DNA of 64,000 bases from NCBI RefSeq assembly GCF_002160985.1, contig NZ_NFLQ01000005.1, positions 1 through 64,000 of the forward strand, read 5' to 3'. This DNA comes from Lachnoclostridium sp. An118. GTDB taxonomy: Bacteria; Bacillota; Clostridia; Lachnospirales; Lachnospiraceae. Positions 42,189-51,461 of the stretch are shown here, piece by piece (position 1 is the stretch's first letter; every line of letters starts with the position of its first letter). Both the position numbers and the translations under genes were made by a program. Below the pieces are notes generated by a model. The model ran no database searches. It saw only the letters and a list, made by a program, of their open reading frames with translations, and was not told the DNA's origin.

Positions 42189-42449
42189 CTAGTATGTATT
42201 GGCAAAATACCTGGCCCTCTCCAGGTCCTTCCTCAGAACAAAGATTTCATACTCGTACATGAGGTCGATCGAACTTCCCACACTTCCAAAACTTCCACGG
42301 ACCGTGCCATGACCCATCCATCGGTTTCCGCTGCTCCTCGTCCTGTAAGTGTAGGGAATTTTCTCCCTCTCCAGTGCCTCTCTCATCTCGTTAAACCGCT
42401 TCATGTCTCTTCCGATCCACAGGCTCTCCCTGTTAAAAATCGTGATCAT
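42189..42449 (-). CDS. Small protein of unknown function
   Basis: Eighty-six residues from ATG 42449 with GGAGG six bases upstream (a frame to 42509 lacks one). It begins with MITIFNRESLWIGRDM and has EREKIPYTYRTR and YEYEIFVLRKDLERARYFANTY; the layout recalls small DUF2007-type 'signal-transducing' proteins, but I am not sure. The gene overlaps the upstream membrane-protein gene by 17 nt. Confidence 0.65.
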   Translation of the reverse strand: MITIFNRESLWIGRDMKRFNEMREALEREKIPYTYRTRSSGNRWMGHGTVRGSFGSVGSSIDLMYEYEIFVLRKDLERARYFANTY

Positions 42450-43047
42450 AAGCCCCCTCCTCTCTGCTCCGGTCCTGGCAGAGTCCGGCCATCCGATATA
42501 CATATACAATTTTCAAAATACTCACTACAACCAGGCCAATCCCACAGGCCAGCATTGCGATCACTCCCGGTAAAAACAAAAGGGCACTGCAGACAGTACC
42601 TACTGCAAATCCTGCCAGCATGCCCACATACCACTGACGCAGCCTGAGCCACTTTTCGCTCAGTATCACATCTCTATCACGCGCAAATTCAGAGTGTCCC
42701 GCAAATTCCTGGTACTCTCCTGCTATATCCACAACGGCTGACACAATGACCACCAAAATGATAAGAGTGACCAACAGACTGCCATCCAGAAAATATGACG
42801 CGGCAGAAGATACGATTCCTACAGACGCCGACGCAGCTTTACAGAGCCCCGCCATCCTGAAGTGAGCGCTGAAATGTTCCATCTTCAGCAGGACAGCTCC
42901 ATAAACCGCTGTTGCCAGGACATTCACAAACCACAGCAGCGTGTAGAGCATTCCATCTCCCTCCCCGTTGGAAATGGTCCTTGCAACAGTACATATGATC
43001 AGCAGCCAGAACAGACTCTGGTAACATTTTCCACTTATCTCACTCAC
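42433..43047 (-). CDS. Membrane protein of unknown function
   Basis: Protein of 204 residues with about five hydrophobic helices (near residues 10-25, 35-55, 75-105 and 140-185) and a charged loop HSEFARDRDVILSEKWLRLRQ. I recognise no family with confidence; DUF6773-type proteins look alike. GTG start at 43047 with GGAGG upstream, overlapping the tag stop by 4 nt, so the two are translationally coupled. Confidence 0.7.
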   Translation of the reverse strand: MSEISGKCYQSLFWLLIICTVARTISNGEGDGMLYTLLWFVNVLATAVYGAVLLKMEHFSAHFRMAGLCKAASASVGIVSSAASYFLDGSLLVTLIILVVIVSAVVDIAGEYQEFAGHSEFARDRDVILSEKWLRLRQWYVGMLAGFAVGTVCSALLFLPGVIAMLACGIGLVVVSILKIVYVYRMAGLCQDRSREEGAYDHDF

Positions 43048-43643
43048 TTTTCTTTCACCTCCCTCACCTCCACATCCGCCAGCTTCAGCAGCTCCCCATA
43101 CCGGAAGCAGTCTCTCTGGTGGTCGTTTATCATGCCGCAGGCCTGCAGGTGGGAGTACACGGTGACAGGCCCCATGTACTTCAGCCCCCGCTTTTTGAGG
43201 TCCCGGCTGACCCTGTCGGAGAGCTCATTGCTGGCCGGCAGCCCTTCTGTCTGATGGGCGGGATATATGTAAGTCCTCCCTCCTGTAAAGTTCCACAGGT
43301 AGGCACTGAAGGACCCTGCCTCCTGCCGAATCTTCTGAAAGCAACGGGCGTTGTGTATGACAGCCCGGACCTTTCTCTCCGACCGGATCATGCCCTCTGT
43401 CTGCAGGATACGCGCCACATCCTCCTCCCCGTAGTCCGCCACCTTGTCAAAGTCAAAGTCGTCAAAGCACTGCCGGAAAATTTCCCGTTTCTGTATCATC
43501 ATGTTCCAGTTCAGGCCGCACTGCATGACCTCCATCATCAGGAACTCAAACTGCTTCCTGTCGTCATGGAGGGGCACGCCCCACTCCTCATCGTGATACC
43601 GGATCATCTTTTCATTGCACATGCACCACTTACATCGCTCCAA
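43044..43643 (-). CDS. tag: DNA-3-methyladenine glycosylase I
   Basis: Removes 3-methyladenine from alkylated DNA. The 199-residue protein starts at TTG 43643 (M-ERCKWCM), seven bases after GGAGG; the longer frame to 43937 is antisense-like and not part of the protein. Marks of the family: CKWC, YHDEEWGVPLHDDRKQFEFLMMEVMQCGLNW in which Glu is catalytic, and the zinc-binding Cys/His including GMINDHQRDCFRY at the end. Confidence 0.92.
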   Translation of the reverse strand: MERCKWCMCNEKMIRYHDEEWGVPLHDDRKQFEFLMMEVMQCGLNWNMMIQKREIFRQCFDDFDFDKVADYGEEDVARILQTEGMIRSERKVRAVIHNARCFQKIRQEAGSFSAYLWNFTGGRTYIYPAHQTEGLPASNELSDRVSRDLKKRGLKYMGPVTVYSHLQACGMINDHQRDCFRYGELLKLADVEVREVKEK

Positions 43644-43725
43644 ACTCTTCCCCTCCTCTCTCTGACACACCGGCCTGTCCCCTTCCAAAGCAATGCGCCG
43701 TCTTGTCCCCTTCCGGACAGACGCA

Positions 43726-44364
43726 TTATCTTGTGTAATAGAACATGCTGCCATCATACTTTTCATCCAGCGTCTGGCGGCTTGTGAACACGCACTGTAC
43801 CCCGTCCGCAAATGCCCCAAAGGGATCGTGCCGTTCTGCGATGGCATCCAGCTTTTTTCTGATACTGCCGCATACGCTATCGTCCTGGTGACGGTCCCTT
43901 TGTTCATCTGTCTCAAAAAAGACGTGCACACTGTCAAAAAGGATTTCCACCCGCCAAATATCCGGGGCTTCTATGCTCTTTATCTCCCCGGAACACTCCC
44001 GGAGCACCCTCTTTTGTATCTCGTCCCTGAACGTGTCATAGGTCACGAGGAAGTCCCCGGGTCTTCGGTAAGCGGGGTGCATCTTATACCTGACACACAA
44101 AGCGGCGAATTTCTCCGCTGTGCGTCTCTGTTTCCGCTCATCCGGGTTTGCGCCCTTTTTCATCTTCCCGGCACAGTCCCTGTCCCACAAAAGCAGGCGC
44201 AGCCGGGGCCGCCCTGCGTTAGTCAGCCCGCAAAAATAATCGTAAACCCGCAGGCCGTAGGTTTCCTCAAGCCACTGCTCGAGCTCTGTAAAAAGAGAGG
44301 TCTTCTCTTCCATACCGGACAGGATCGCCGTCGCATGACTGTACTCTTCTTCTCGCAATAGCAT
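43726..44364 (-). CDS. Protein of unknown function
   Basis: A 212-residue soluble protein with GAGGGT before ATG 44364. It contains the stretches GLTNAGRPRLRLLLWDRDC and VEILFDSVHVFFETDEQRDRH. No signal peptide, membrane helix or known motif was found. It is the first or second gene of the minus-strand run, 82 bp before tag. I cannot give a function. Confidence 0.65.
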   Translation of the reverse strand: MLLREEEYSHATAILSGMEEKTSLFTELEQWLEETYGLRVYDYFCGLTNAGRPRLRLLLWDRDCAGKMKKGANPDERKQRRTAEKFAALCVRYKMHPAYRRPGDFLVTYDTFRDEIQKRVLRECSGEIKSIEAPDIWRVEILFDSVHVFFETDEQRDRHQDDSVCGSIRKKLDAIAERHDPFGAFADGVQCVFTSRQTLDEKYDGSMFYYTR

Positions 44365-44500
44365 ACCGTCACCCTCTGTTCTGTTTTTCTGTTATTCCGC
44401 TTCTTTTTTCATTATAATACATATGGCAGGCTTTCGTTCTTTTACATACACTATTGATTCTCCAATTTTCTGCTCTACAACTTAGGATTTGCAGATACCT

Positions 44501-44857
44501 TTATTCTTTTAAACTTTCCAATTCTACTAAAGAAAGTTCTTTAACCAATATTGCGTTTTTATTTGTATCCAGAGAATACTGTTCGACTTTTTTCAAGGCT
44601 ACAAAATAATCGGCATCACCTATAATTGTATCTTTAGATGTACTAACAAGCACTAATTTCCACTCCGCTACCGACTTTCCATCAACTTTATACTCTAACT
44701 GCGGATTTTTAGGAAGTACAGTTTTAGTGCCCTCAGTTAAAGCTATTGCACCAAACGGACTACCATCAGGTTTCCCATAAAATTTTGGTGTGGCGTTATA
44801 AGCATCACTCCAATCGACGCTCTCCTTTTTCCCTTTTAACTTATCAAATAATCCCAT
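44501..44857 (-). CDS. Small AT-rich protein of unknown function
   Basis: A 118-residue protein, MGLFDKLKGKKESVDW at the start, with GAGGAGGT before the ATG. Its base composition is much more AT-rich than its neighbours', like that of the broken AlbA-type gene, which suggests transfer. The opening 'MGLFDKLK' is common to many unrelated small proteins; the rest gives no recognisable fold. Confidence 0.65.
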   Translation of the reverse strand: MGLFDKLKGKKESVDWSDAYNATPKFYGKPDGSPFGAIALTEGTKTVLPKNPQLEYKVDGKSVAEWKLVLVSTSKDTIIGDADYFVALKKVEQYSLDTNKNAILVKELSLVELESLKE

Positions 44858-44931
44858 TACTCTACCTCCTCAAATTCCATTTTCTATATTTTTCATTATA
44901 CTCCTCGCCTTTCACCCCCACAAGAAAAACA

Positions 44932-44959
44932 GCGCAGATAATGTTTCCATTACCTGCGC
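44932..44959 (-). terminator. leuS terminator
   Basis: On minus, a 12-bp stem GCGCAGGTAATG / CATTATCTGCGC with a GAAA tetraloop (44932-44959), followed by TGTTTTTCTTG. Confidence 0.92.
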
Positions 44960-44995
44960 CATGTTTACTTTTATGCCTCTAAATATTTACTCAAA

Positions 44996-47422
44996 TTATT
45001 TCTGCACAATATTGATGATCCTTCCCGGCACATAGATCTCTTTCACAATGTTTCCGGTCAGTTTATCCTGGACAGCTTCCTTTCCTTTTGCAATGGCGTC
45101 CTCTTTGGACACATCAGCAGGAAGAGCCACGACTGCCCTTGTCTTTCCGTTGACCTGGACAGCAATCTCCACCTCGTCGTCCTTCATGGCGTCCTCATCG
45201 TAGGATGGCCATCCTGCGTGGAAGACAGTCTCTGTGTGGCCCAGCTCCTCCCACATCTCCTCTGCCATGTGAGGTGCGAAGGGCGCCAGAAGCACTGCCA
45301 TAGTCTCCAGGGTCTCCTTGTCCACGCCGCCCTCTTTCTTGGCGATGGCGGCCAGGCTGTTGGTGTGCTCCATAAATGCGGAGATGACCGTGTTCAGGCT
45401 GAAGTTCTCCAGACGTGTGGTCACGTCGTAAACCAGTCTGTGGCGCTCCTTGAGCATATCTTTTGTAGCCTTGATGTCTTTCTCCTTGCTGTCCTGAAGC
45501 AGGTTCCAGACTTTCTTGAGGAAACGGTACACACCGTCAATGCCTCTGTCATCCCACTCTGCATCCAGCTCCGGCGGCCCCACGAAGAGCTCGTACATAC
45601 GCAGGGAGTCACAACCGTAGTCGCGGACAAGGTCGTCCGGGGAGACGACATTTCCCTTGGATTTGCTCATCTTGATGCCGTTCTTTCCTGTGATCATGCC
45701 CTGGTTGAACAGCTTGGTAAAGGGCTCGTCAAAGTCGATCACGCCGATGTCGCAGAGGAATTTTGTATAGAATCTGGAGTACAGAAGGTGAAGCACCGCG
45801 TGCTCCACGCCGCCGATATACATATCCACCGGCAGGAGGGCGTCTGCCTTCTCCCTGGAAACCAGCTCCTTGTCATTGTGGTTGTCCACGTAGCGGAGGA
45901 AATACCAGGAGGAGCCTGCCCACTGGGGCATGGTGTTTGTCTCTCTCCTGGCCGGCTTTCCGCAGACCGGACATTTGCAGTTCACCCACTCGTCGATGGC
46001 TGCCAGCGGTGACTCGCCTGTTCCTGTGGGCTCATAGGACTCTACATCCGGCAGCTGCAGCGGAAGCTCTTCCTCCGGCACGGGCACAGCGCCGCAGTCC
46101 GGGCAGTGTACGATAGGGATCGGTTCACCCCAGTAGCGCTGGCGGGAGAATACCCAGTCGCGCAGCTTGTAGTTCACTGTGGCACGTCCGATACCTTTTT
46201 CTTCTATAATGTGAGGTCCTTCCTTCTTCAGCACGGAGGACTCCATGCCGTTCCACTCGCCGGAGTTGATCATAACGCCGGATGCTTCTGTGTAGGCCTC
46301 TGTCATATTCTCAATCTCTTTTCCATCCTTTGAGATAACCTGGATGATCGGAATATCAAATTTCTTCGCAAACTCAAAGTCACGGTCATCGTGTGCAGGC
46401 ACACACATGATGGCTCCGGTACCGTAATCTGCCAGTACATAGTCAGAGAGCCAGATCGGCACTTTCGCACCGTTCAGCGGATTGATGGCATAGGTTCCTG
46501 TGAACACACCTGTCTTCTCCTTGTCCTGCATACGGTCCACGTTGGACTTCATGGAAGCCTCATAGATGTATTTGTCCACAGCCTCCTTGTTCTCAGGTGT
46601 GGCAAGGGAAGCCGCCAGAGCATGCTCCGGAGCCAGCACCATGAAGGTGGCGCCGTGGAGCGTGTCGGGGCGGGTGGTGTAGACGGTGATCTTCTCGTCT
46701 CTTCCCTCCACCGGGAAGTCCACCTCAGCGCCGTAGGATTTGCCGATCCAGTCTGTCTGCATCTTCTTGACCTTCTCCGGCCAGTCCAGCTTGTCCAGAT
46801 CGTTCAGGAGACGCTCCGCGTAGGCTGTGATCTTCAGCATCCACTGGCGGAGGTTCTTCTTGGTCACCTCTGTACCGCAGCGCTCACATTTTCCGTTGAC
46901 CACTTCCTCGTTTGCAAGTCCTGTCTTACAGGATGGGCACCAGTTGATGGGGAATTCCTTCTCATATGCCAGGCCCGCTTTGAACATCTTCACAAAGATC
47001 CACTGTGTCCACTTATAATAGTTCGGATCTGTCGTATTGACCTCCAGATCCCAGTCGTAGAGGGCCGCGATCTGGTTGATCTGCTCTTTGATATGTTTGA
47101 TGTTCTCAGCCGTGGACTTTGCCGGGTGCACGCCCATCTTGATGGCATAGTTCTCAGCCGGAAGCCCGAAGGCATCCCATCCCATGGGATGGATGATATA
47201 ATAGCCCTGCAGCAGCTTGTATCTGCTCCACACGTCAGAGATCACATATCCTCTCCAATGTCCCACATGAAGCCCGTTTCCGGAAGGATACGGGAACATG
47301 TCCAGACAGTAATATTTTTCACGCTTATTGCCGTTCTTATCTTCTTTGGTATTCACCGGGTTCTTTTCCCAGTTTTCCCGCCACTTCTTCTCGATCGCCT
47401 TATGATTATAAGGTACTGCCAT
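44996..47422 (-). CDS. leuS: Leucyl-tRNA synthetase
   Basis: Charges tRNA-Leu with leucine. The 808-residue class I enzyme shows the HIGH-type motif in PSGNGLHVGHWRGY, the KMSKS motif in NGIKMSKSKGN, the large editing domain with TTRPDTLHGATFMVLAPEH and a zinc-binding CPSCKTG/CERCG pair. Length and order are of the bacterial type. Its leader is about 45 nt and I saw no T-box, which is unusual only in that many clostridial synthetases have one. Confidence 0.98.
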   Translation of the reverse strand: MAVPYNHKAIEKKWRENWEKNPVNTKEDKNGNKREKYYCLDMFPYPSGNGLHVGHWRGYVISDVWSRYKLLQGYYIIHPMGWDAFGLPAENYAIKMGVHPAKSTAENIKHIKEQINQIAALYDWDLEVNTTDPNYYKWTQWIFVKMFKAGLAYEKEFPINWCPSCKTGLANEEVVNGKCERCGTEVTKKNLRQWMLKITAYAERLLNDLDKLDWPEKVKKMQTDWIGKSYGAEVDFPVEGRDEKITVYTTRPDTLHGATFMVLAPEHALAASLATPENKEAVDKYIYEASMKSNVDRMQDKEKTGVFTGTYAINPLNGAKVPIWLSDYVLADYGTGAIMCVPAHDDRDFEFAKKFDIPIIQVISKDGKEIENMTEAYTEASGVMINSGEWNGMESSVLKKEGPHIIEEKGIGRATVNYKLRDWVFSRQRYWGEPIPIVHCPDCGAVPVPEEELPLQLPDVESYEPTGTGESPLAAIDEWVNCKCPVCGKPARRETNTMPQWAGSSWYFLRYVDNHNDKELVSREKADALLPVDMYIGGVEHAVLHLLYSRFYTKFLCDIGVIDFDEPFTKLFNQGMITGKNGIKMSKSKGNVVSPDDLVRDYGCDSLRMYELFVGPPELDAEWDDRGIDGVYRFLKKVWNLLQDSKEKDIKATKDMLKERHRLVYDVTTRLENFSLNTVISAFMEHTNSLAAIAKKEGGVDKETLETMAVLLAPFAPHMAEEMWEELGHTETVFHAGWPSYDEDAMKDDEVEIAVQVNGKTRAVVALPADVSKEDAIAKGKEAVQDKLTGNIVKEIYVPGRIINIVQK

Positions 47423-47466
47423 TGTTCATTCCTCCTAATAATTTGCGTAAATGTACACTATTTCTA

Positions 47467-47494
47467 ATTTTACCATAGGAAGCCCGTCTGTCAA
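47467..47494 (-). promoter_or_regulatory. leuS promoter
   Basis: On minus, TTGACA (47489-47494), 16 bp, TAAAAT (47467-47472). The short leader ends with AGGAGG before the start. Confidence 0.75.
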
Positions 47495-47577
47495 GTTTTC
47501 AGCCCGGATTTTCCAGATTTCACTCTGTATTTTCTTAGTACAGAAACATATAAGTTGCATTTCATACTATTTTTATC

Positions 47578-47663
47578 TGGACAAACCACCGGAAAATAGG
47601 ATATGATATAGGAGTCTGCCGTCAGATCTGCATTTGTCTGTATTCCAGGCTTTTCCGGCAGAT
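47578..47663 (+). promoter_or_regulatory. Symporter gene promoter and leader hairpin
   Basis: TGGACA (47578-47583), 18 bp, TATGAT (47602-47607). The leader can form a stem TCTGCCG (47615-47621) / CGGCAGA (47656-47662) around a 34-nt loop. It matches no riboswitch I know. Confidence 0.5.
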
Positions 47664-47726
47664 ATCAGACTTCATTTTCACCACATAAATATAAAAAAAT
47701 AGAACAAAAGAAAGAGAGGGGCAAAC

Positions 47727-49130
47727 ATGTTTGCACAGATTATCAACACCTTGAGCGACCTGTTATACTCCTACATTCTGATCGTGCTGCTTCTTGGGAC
47801 AGGCATCTATTTTACGATCAGAACAAAAGGCGTACAGTTTCGCATGCTGCGCGAATCCATTCGCGTTGTTATGGAGCCAAAGGACAATGACGACGGACTT
47901 TCCTCGTTCCAGGCTCTGATGGTTTCTACCGCTTCACGGGTAGGTACTGGAAATATCGCAGGTATCTCCACCGCCATCTGTATCGGCGGCCCGGGCGCAG
48001 TATTCTGGATGTGGCTGACAGCCATCCTGGGGAGTGCATCTGCATTCATCGAGAGTACTCTGGCACAGATTTATAAGAGGAAGGCACAGGACGGCACCTG
48101 CTACGGAGGTCCGGCCTACTATATCCAGGCTGCTCTGAAAAAGCGTTGGCTGGGCGGAGTATTTGCCGTGTTCCTGATCCTCACCTACATGGTTGGTTTC
48201 AACATGGTGGCATCTTTCAACATTGCGGACTCCTTCAGAACGTACAGCTTCTTTAACGAGTCCACCACACCGGTGATCATCGGCGTCATCCTGGCAGTCA
48301 TCTTCTGTATCTGTATCTTCGGCGGAAGCACACAGATCTCAAAGATCACAGGCGTGCTGGTTCCGGTAATGGGTATTTTCTACCTGGCAGTCGCGCTGTT
48401 TATCGTAGTAACCCACTTCAACCTGATCCCGCAGATGTTCATTTCCATCTTCAGCAGCGCATTTGACTTTCAGGCCATCTTCGGCGGATTTACCGGATCA
48501 TGTATCATGCAGGGTATCAAGAGAGGACTTTTCTCCAATGAGGCCGGCGTCGGTTCCGCCCCCAATGCGGCCGCCAGCGCCTCTGTGTCCCACCCTGTAA
48601 AGCAGGGTCTTGTACAGATGCTCTCCGTATTCATCGACACCATCGTGATCTGCTCTGCAACCTCCTTCATGCTTCTCTGCTCCGGAGTTGCACCAAGCGA
48701 CGCGCTGAAGGGAATGCCCTGGGTACAGGCCGCGGCAGCGGAGACACTGGGAAGCTTTGGAACCACCTTCATCACTATCGCGCTGTTCCTCTTCGCATTC
48801 ACCACACTCATCGGCAACTACTTTTATGCGGAGATGGGCCTCGGTTATCTGTGCGACAAAAAGCCGGGAAAAAAACTGCTGACTGTTTTCCGCCTTTTTG
48901 CTACTGTCGTTGTATTTGGCGGCGCCCTCATGGAGTTCTCCGTCGCATGGGCCACGGCAGACGTGATCATGGGCTTCCTTGCACTTATCAACCTGCCTGT
49001 CATCATCATACTTGGCAAGCCAGCCATCCGCTGTCTCAGAGATTATGCCAAGCAGAAAAAAGAAGGAAAAAATCCTGTCTTTAAGGCTGCTGACATTCAG
49101 CTGAAGGACAAGACAGATTTCTGGAACTAA
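47727..49130 (+). CDS. Sodium:alanine (glycine) symporter, AgcS family
   Basis: Imports alanine or glycine with Na+. The 467-residue protein has about eleven helices and the family hallmarks: SRVGTGNIAGISTAICIGGPGAVFWMW near residue 70, GGPAYYIQ, and FSNEAGVGSAPNAAASA, the Na+/substrate region. The ATG follows AGAGAGGGG. It has its own promoter and a strong terminator, so it is a single-gene unit. Confidence 0.96.
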   Translation: MFAQIINTLSDLLYSYILIVLLLGTGIYFTIRTKGVQFRMLRESIRVVMEPKDNDDGLSSFQALMVSTASRVGTGNIAGISTAICIGGPGAVFWMWLTAILGSASAFIESTLAQIYKRKAQDGTCYGGPAYYIQAALKKRWLGGVFAVFLILTYMVGFNMVASFNIADSFRTYSFFNESTTPVIIGVILAVIFCICIFGGSTQISKITGVLVPVMGIFYLAVALFIVVTHFNLIPQMFISIFSSAFDFQAIFGGFTGSCIMQGIKRGLFSNEAGVGSAPNAAASASVSHPVKQGLVQMLSVFIDTIVICSATSFMLLCSGVAPSDALKGMPWVQAAAAETLGSFGTTFITIALFLFAFTTLIGNYFYAEMGLGYLCDKKPGKKLLTVFRLFATVVVFGGALMEFSVAWATADVIMGFLALINLPVIIILGKPAIRCLRDYAKQKKEGKNPVFKAADIQLKDKTDFWN

Positions 49131-49134
49131 AGAC

Positions 49135-49178
49135 AAAACCCCGGATTTTACAGCCGTGTGAAATCCGGGGTTTTTTTC
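49135..49178 (+). terminator. Symporter gene terminator
   Basis: AAAACCCCGGATTT (49135-49148) pairs perfectly with AAATCCGGGGTTTT (49161-49174), then T-run to 49177. Confidence 0.95.
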
Positions 49179-49284
49179 TCTGTCATCTATACAAATATTT
49201 ATATTGTGTATCTGATTAAATTCATGTATAATAAATGTTAAGAAAAATACGTATGTCAAATACATAAAAAAAGGAGTGTTTCCC

Positions 49285-49707
49285 ATGGTAAATTTATTGA
49301 CAGGACCCAAAGGCAGCGGCAAGACCCAGCAGATGATCGATCTTGCAAATCAGCAGGCCAAGGCATGCAACGGAAACGTAGTATTCATCAAAAACAGCCA
49401 CCGCGACACAAGCAGCGTGACGTTTGACATCCGCGTTGTATGCATGGACGATTACGAGGCTATCACGAACATTGACGAGTACATAGGCTTCCTCTACGGC
49501 ATGTACAGCGCCAACCACGATGTGGAGTGCATCTTCATCGACGGCATCCTCAAGAGAGACCATATCAAAGCCGACGACATGCCCAAGTTTGTAGAGAGGC
49601 TGAAGGGGATTTCCTCCCAGTGCGGCATTGACTTCTATGTCAGCATCAGCGCAGACAAGAACGAGCTTTCAGAGGTGGACCTTACCGACTGCAAGGTATT
49701 AAACTAA
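49285..49707 (+). CDS. Small P-loop NTPase of unknown role
   Basis: A 140-residue protein; ATG 49285 has AGGAG eight bases upstream (a GTG at 49276 overlaps that site). Walker A is GPKGSGKT at residues 7-14 and a Walker B-like strand ECIFIDGIL follows near residue 80. The short size and lack of lid or sensor motifs resemble Lachnospiraceae proteins annotated simply as ATPases. It may be a DNA- or nucleotide-binding regulator. Single gene with a good terminator. Confidence 0.8.
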   Translation: MVNLLTGPKGSGKTQQMIDLANQQAKACNGNVVFIKNSHRDTSSVTFDIRVVCMDDYEAITNIDEYIGFLYGMYSANHDVECIFIDGILKRDHIKADDMPKFVERLKGISSQCGIDFYVSISADKNELSEVDLTDCKVLN

Positions 49708-49737
49708 AAAAAGCCGGGGAATTTATTCTGAGCGTAC

Positions 49738-49784
49738 AAAAAAGCTTCGGAACAGTATCAGGACTGCACCGAAGCTTTTTTATA
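49738..49784. terminator. Bidirectional terminator
   Basis: AAAAAAGCTTCGG (49738-49750) pairs with CCGAAGCTTTTTT (49769-49781). It ends the P-loop gene (plus) and the phosphate cotransporter gene (minus). Confidence 0.93.
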
Positions 49785-49787
49785 TTT

Positions 49788-51416
49788 CTATGCTATTTCA
49801 TTGTATTTCTGAGCGATGTTGAGAGCGTGGTCCCCTATCCTCTCAAAGTCTGTCAGTATCTCTGAGTAGATAATGCCTGTGTCTGCCTGACAGGTCCCCT
49901 TCTGCATCCGGTTCACCTGCCTGTCTCTGTAGTCGTCTCTCATGTCATCGATCTTCTGCTCATTCTGGGCCGTGCGCTCCAGTATGCGGTCCTTCTGTCC
50001 GTTTGTAAAATTCCCGATATCATCAAGGGTCTTCAGGCATATATCCCGCATCTTCTTCAGCTCGCCCAGGGCATCCTCCGAGAAGGTCTGCTTCCACTTT
50101 TTCAGATTCACAGCATATCCGGCAATGTTCATGGCATGGTCACCGATCCGCTCCAGATTGCTCACTACCGTGTAGTAGCCGCTGATGTTCCTCAGATCCT
50201 GGCTTGCCGACTCGGAGGACATGACGTGGACGATGTACCTGGATATCTCCACATTGAGATAGTCAATGTACTCCTCCCTCTCGCTGATCTCCTCACTCCT
50301 GCTCACATCACTTGTCAGCAGGGAGTCAAAGCTGTCCTCTATATTCTGGCGCACCATACCGGTCATACGGCCCACCTCCTGCTCTACCTGGGCCTGCACG
50401 ATGGCAGCCTGCCCTACCTGGTAGCTGGTCTCAAAGGGCGTAATGTATTTGAGGCGTTTCACCTCGTCCTTCTCCTTCTCGCTCTCCGGCAGGATCCTTT
50501 CCGCCAGCCTTGCCATATAGGCTCCAAATGGCAGGAGAAGGATAGTCGTCACGATATTGAAGGTTGTATGCACGTTTGCTATCTGGGCTGCCGGATTGTC
50601 CGGAGCTGTTGTGGCCATGATATCAACAAATGGCGTAACAAGCGTGAAGACAGTAAATATAGTCGTGCCGATGATGTTGAACATCAGGTGGATGATGGTG
50701 GTCCGCTTTGCGTTTGTCCTTGTCCCGATGGAGGCCAGCACCGCCGTGATACAGGTTCCGATATTCTGTCCAAACAGGATGTACACCGCACTGTGGAGCG
50801 GAACCAGCCCCGCTGTCGCCAGCGCCTGCAGGATGCCGACCGAAGCGGAGGAGGACTGGATGATGGCTGTGAACACGGCTCCCATGGCTATGCCGGCCAG
50901 AGGGTTGGAGAAGGTGGTCATGAAGTTGATGAACACCTCCGAACTCTGAAGGGGCACCATGGCGTTTCCCATCATATCCATACCAATGAAGAGTACGCCG
51001 AACCCGGCAATGACCTCACTGATATATTTTACTTTCTCCTTCTTCACAAACATGATACAGGCCACACCGACAAAGGCAAAAAGCGGTGCCAGAGCTCCCA
51101 CGTCCAGCGCGATGAGCTGCCCTGTGATGGTGGTACCGATATTGGCACCCATGATCACCCACACTGCCTGTCTCAGCGTCATAAGTCCTGAATTCACGAA
51201 GCCTACTACCATGACTGTTGTCGCCGAGGAAGACTGTATCACCGCCGTGATGATGGCTCCCGCCAGGACACCCACAAATCGGTTGGATGTCAGCTTCTCC
51301 AGAATCGTCTTCATCTTGTTTCCTGCCGCTGTCTCCAGACCGGTACTCATCATCTGCATACCGTACAGGAAAAGAGCAAGCCCCCCCAGCAGCTGCAAAA
51401 CCTCAGTAATTCCCAT
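49788..51416 (-). CDS. Na+/phosphate cotransporter with C-terminal PhoU domain
   Basis: Protein of 542 residues of the NptA/PNaS family. The two inverted QSSSA-type repeats are clear: AVIQSSSATTVMVVGFV near residue 60 and AIIQSSSASVGILQALA near 185. From about residue 340 a PhoU-like helical domain follows (SNLERIGDHAMNIAGYAV, DFERIGDHALNIAQKY), which may link transport to phosphate state. Expected to import phosphate with Na+. Confidence 0.94.
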   Translation of the reverse strand: MGITEVLQLLGGLALFLYGMQMMSTGLETAAGNKMKTILEKLTSNRFVGVLAGAIITAVIQSSSATTVMVVGFVNSGLMTLRQAVWVIMGANIGTTITGQLIALDVGALAPLFAFVGVACIMFVKKEKVKYISEVIAGFGVLFIGMDMMGNAMVPLQSSEVFINFMTTFSNPLAGIAMGAVFTAIIQSSSASVGILQALATAGLVPLHSAVYILFGQNIGTCITAVLASIGTRTNAKRTTIIHLMFNIIGTTIFTVFTLVTPFVDIMATTAPDNPAAQIANVHTTFNIVTTILLLPFGAYMARLAERILPESEKEKDEVKRLKYITPFETSYQVGQAAIVQAQVEQEVGRMTGMVRQNIEDSFDSLLTSDVSRSEEISEREEYIDYLNVEISRYIVHVMSSESASQDLRNISGYYTVVSNLERIGDHAMNIAGYAVNLKKWKQTFSEDALGELKKMRDICLKTLDDIGNFTNGQKDRILERTAQNEQKIDDMRDDYRDRQVNRMQKGTCQADTGIIYSEILTDFERIGDHALNIAQKYNEIA

Positions 51417-51461
51417 TTCTTTTTTCCATCCTTTGTTTTTTCAATTTTTATACAAAGCCCT

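Noticed and set aside
43644-43937. N-terminal extension of tag to 297 residues
   Set aside because: The added part overlaps the upstream gene's end and is not glycosylase-like; a TTG with a good site gives the standard length.
47423-47466. T-box leader before leuS
   Set aside because: The predicted transcript leader is too short for a specifier loop and antiterminator, and no T-box consensus was found.
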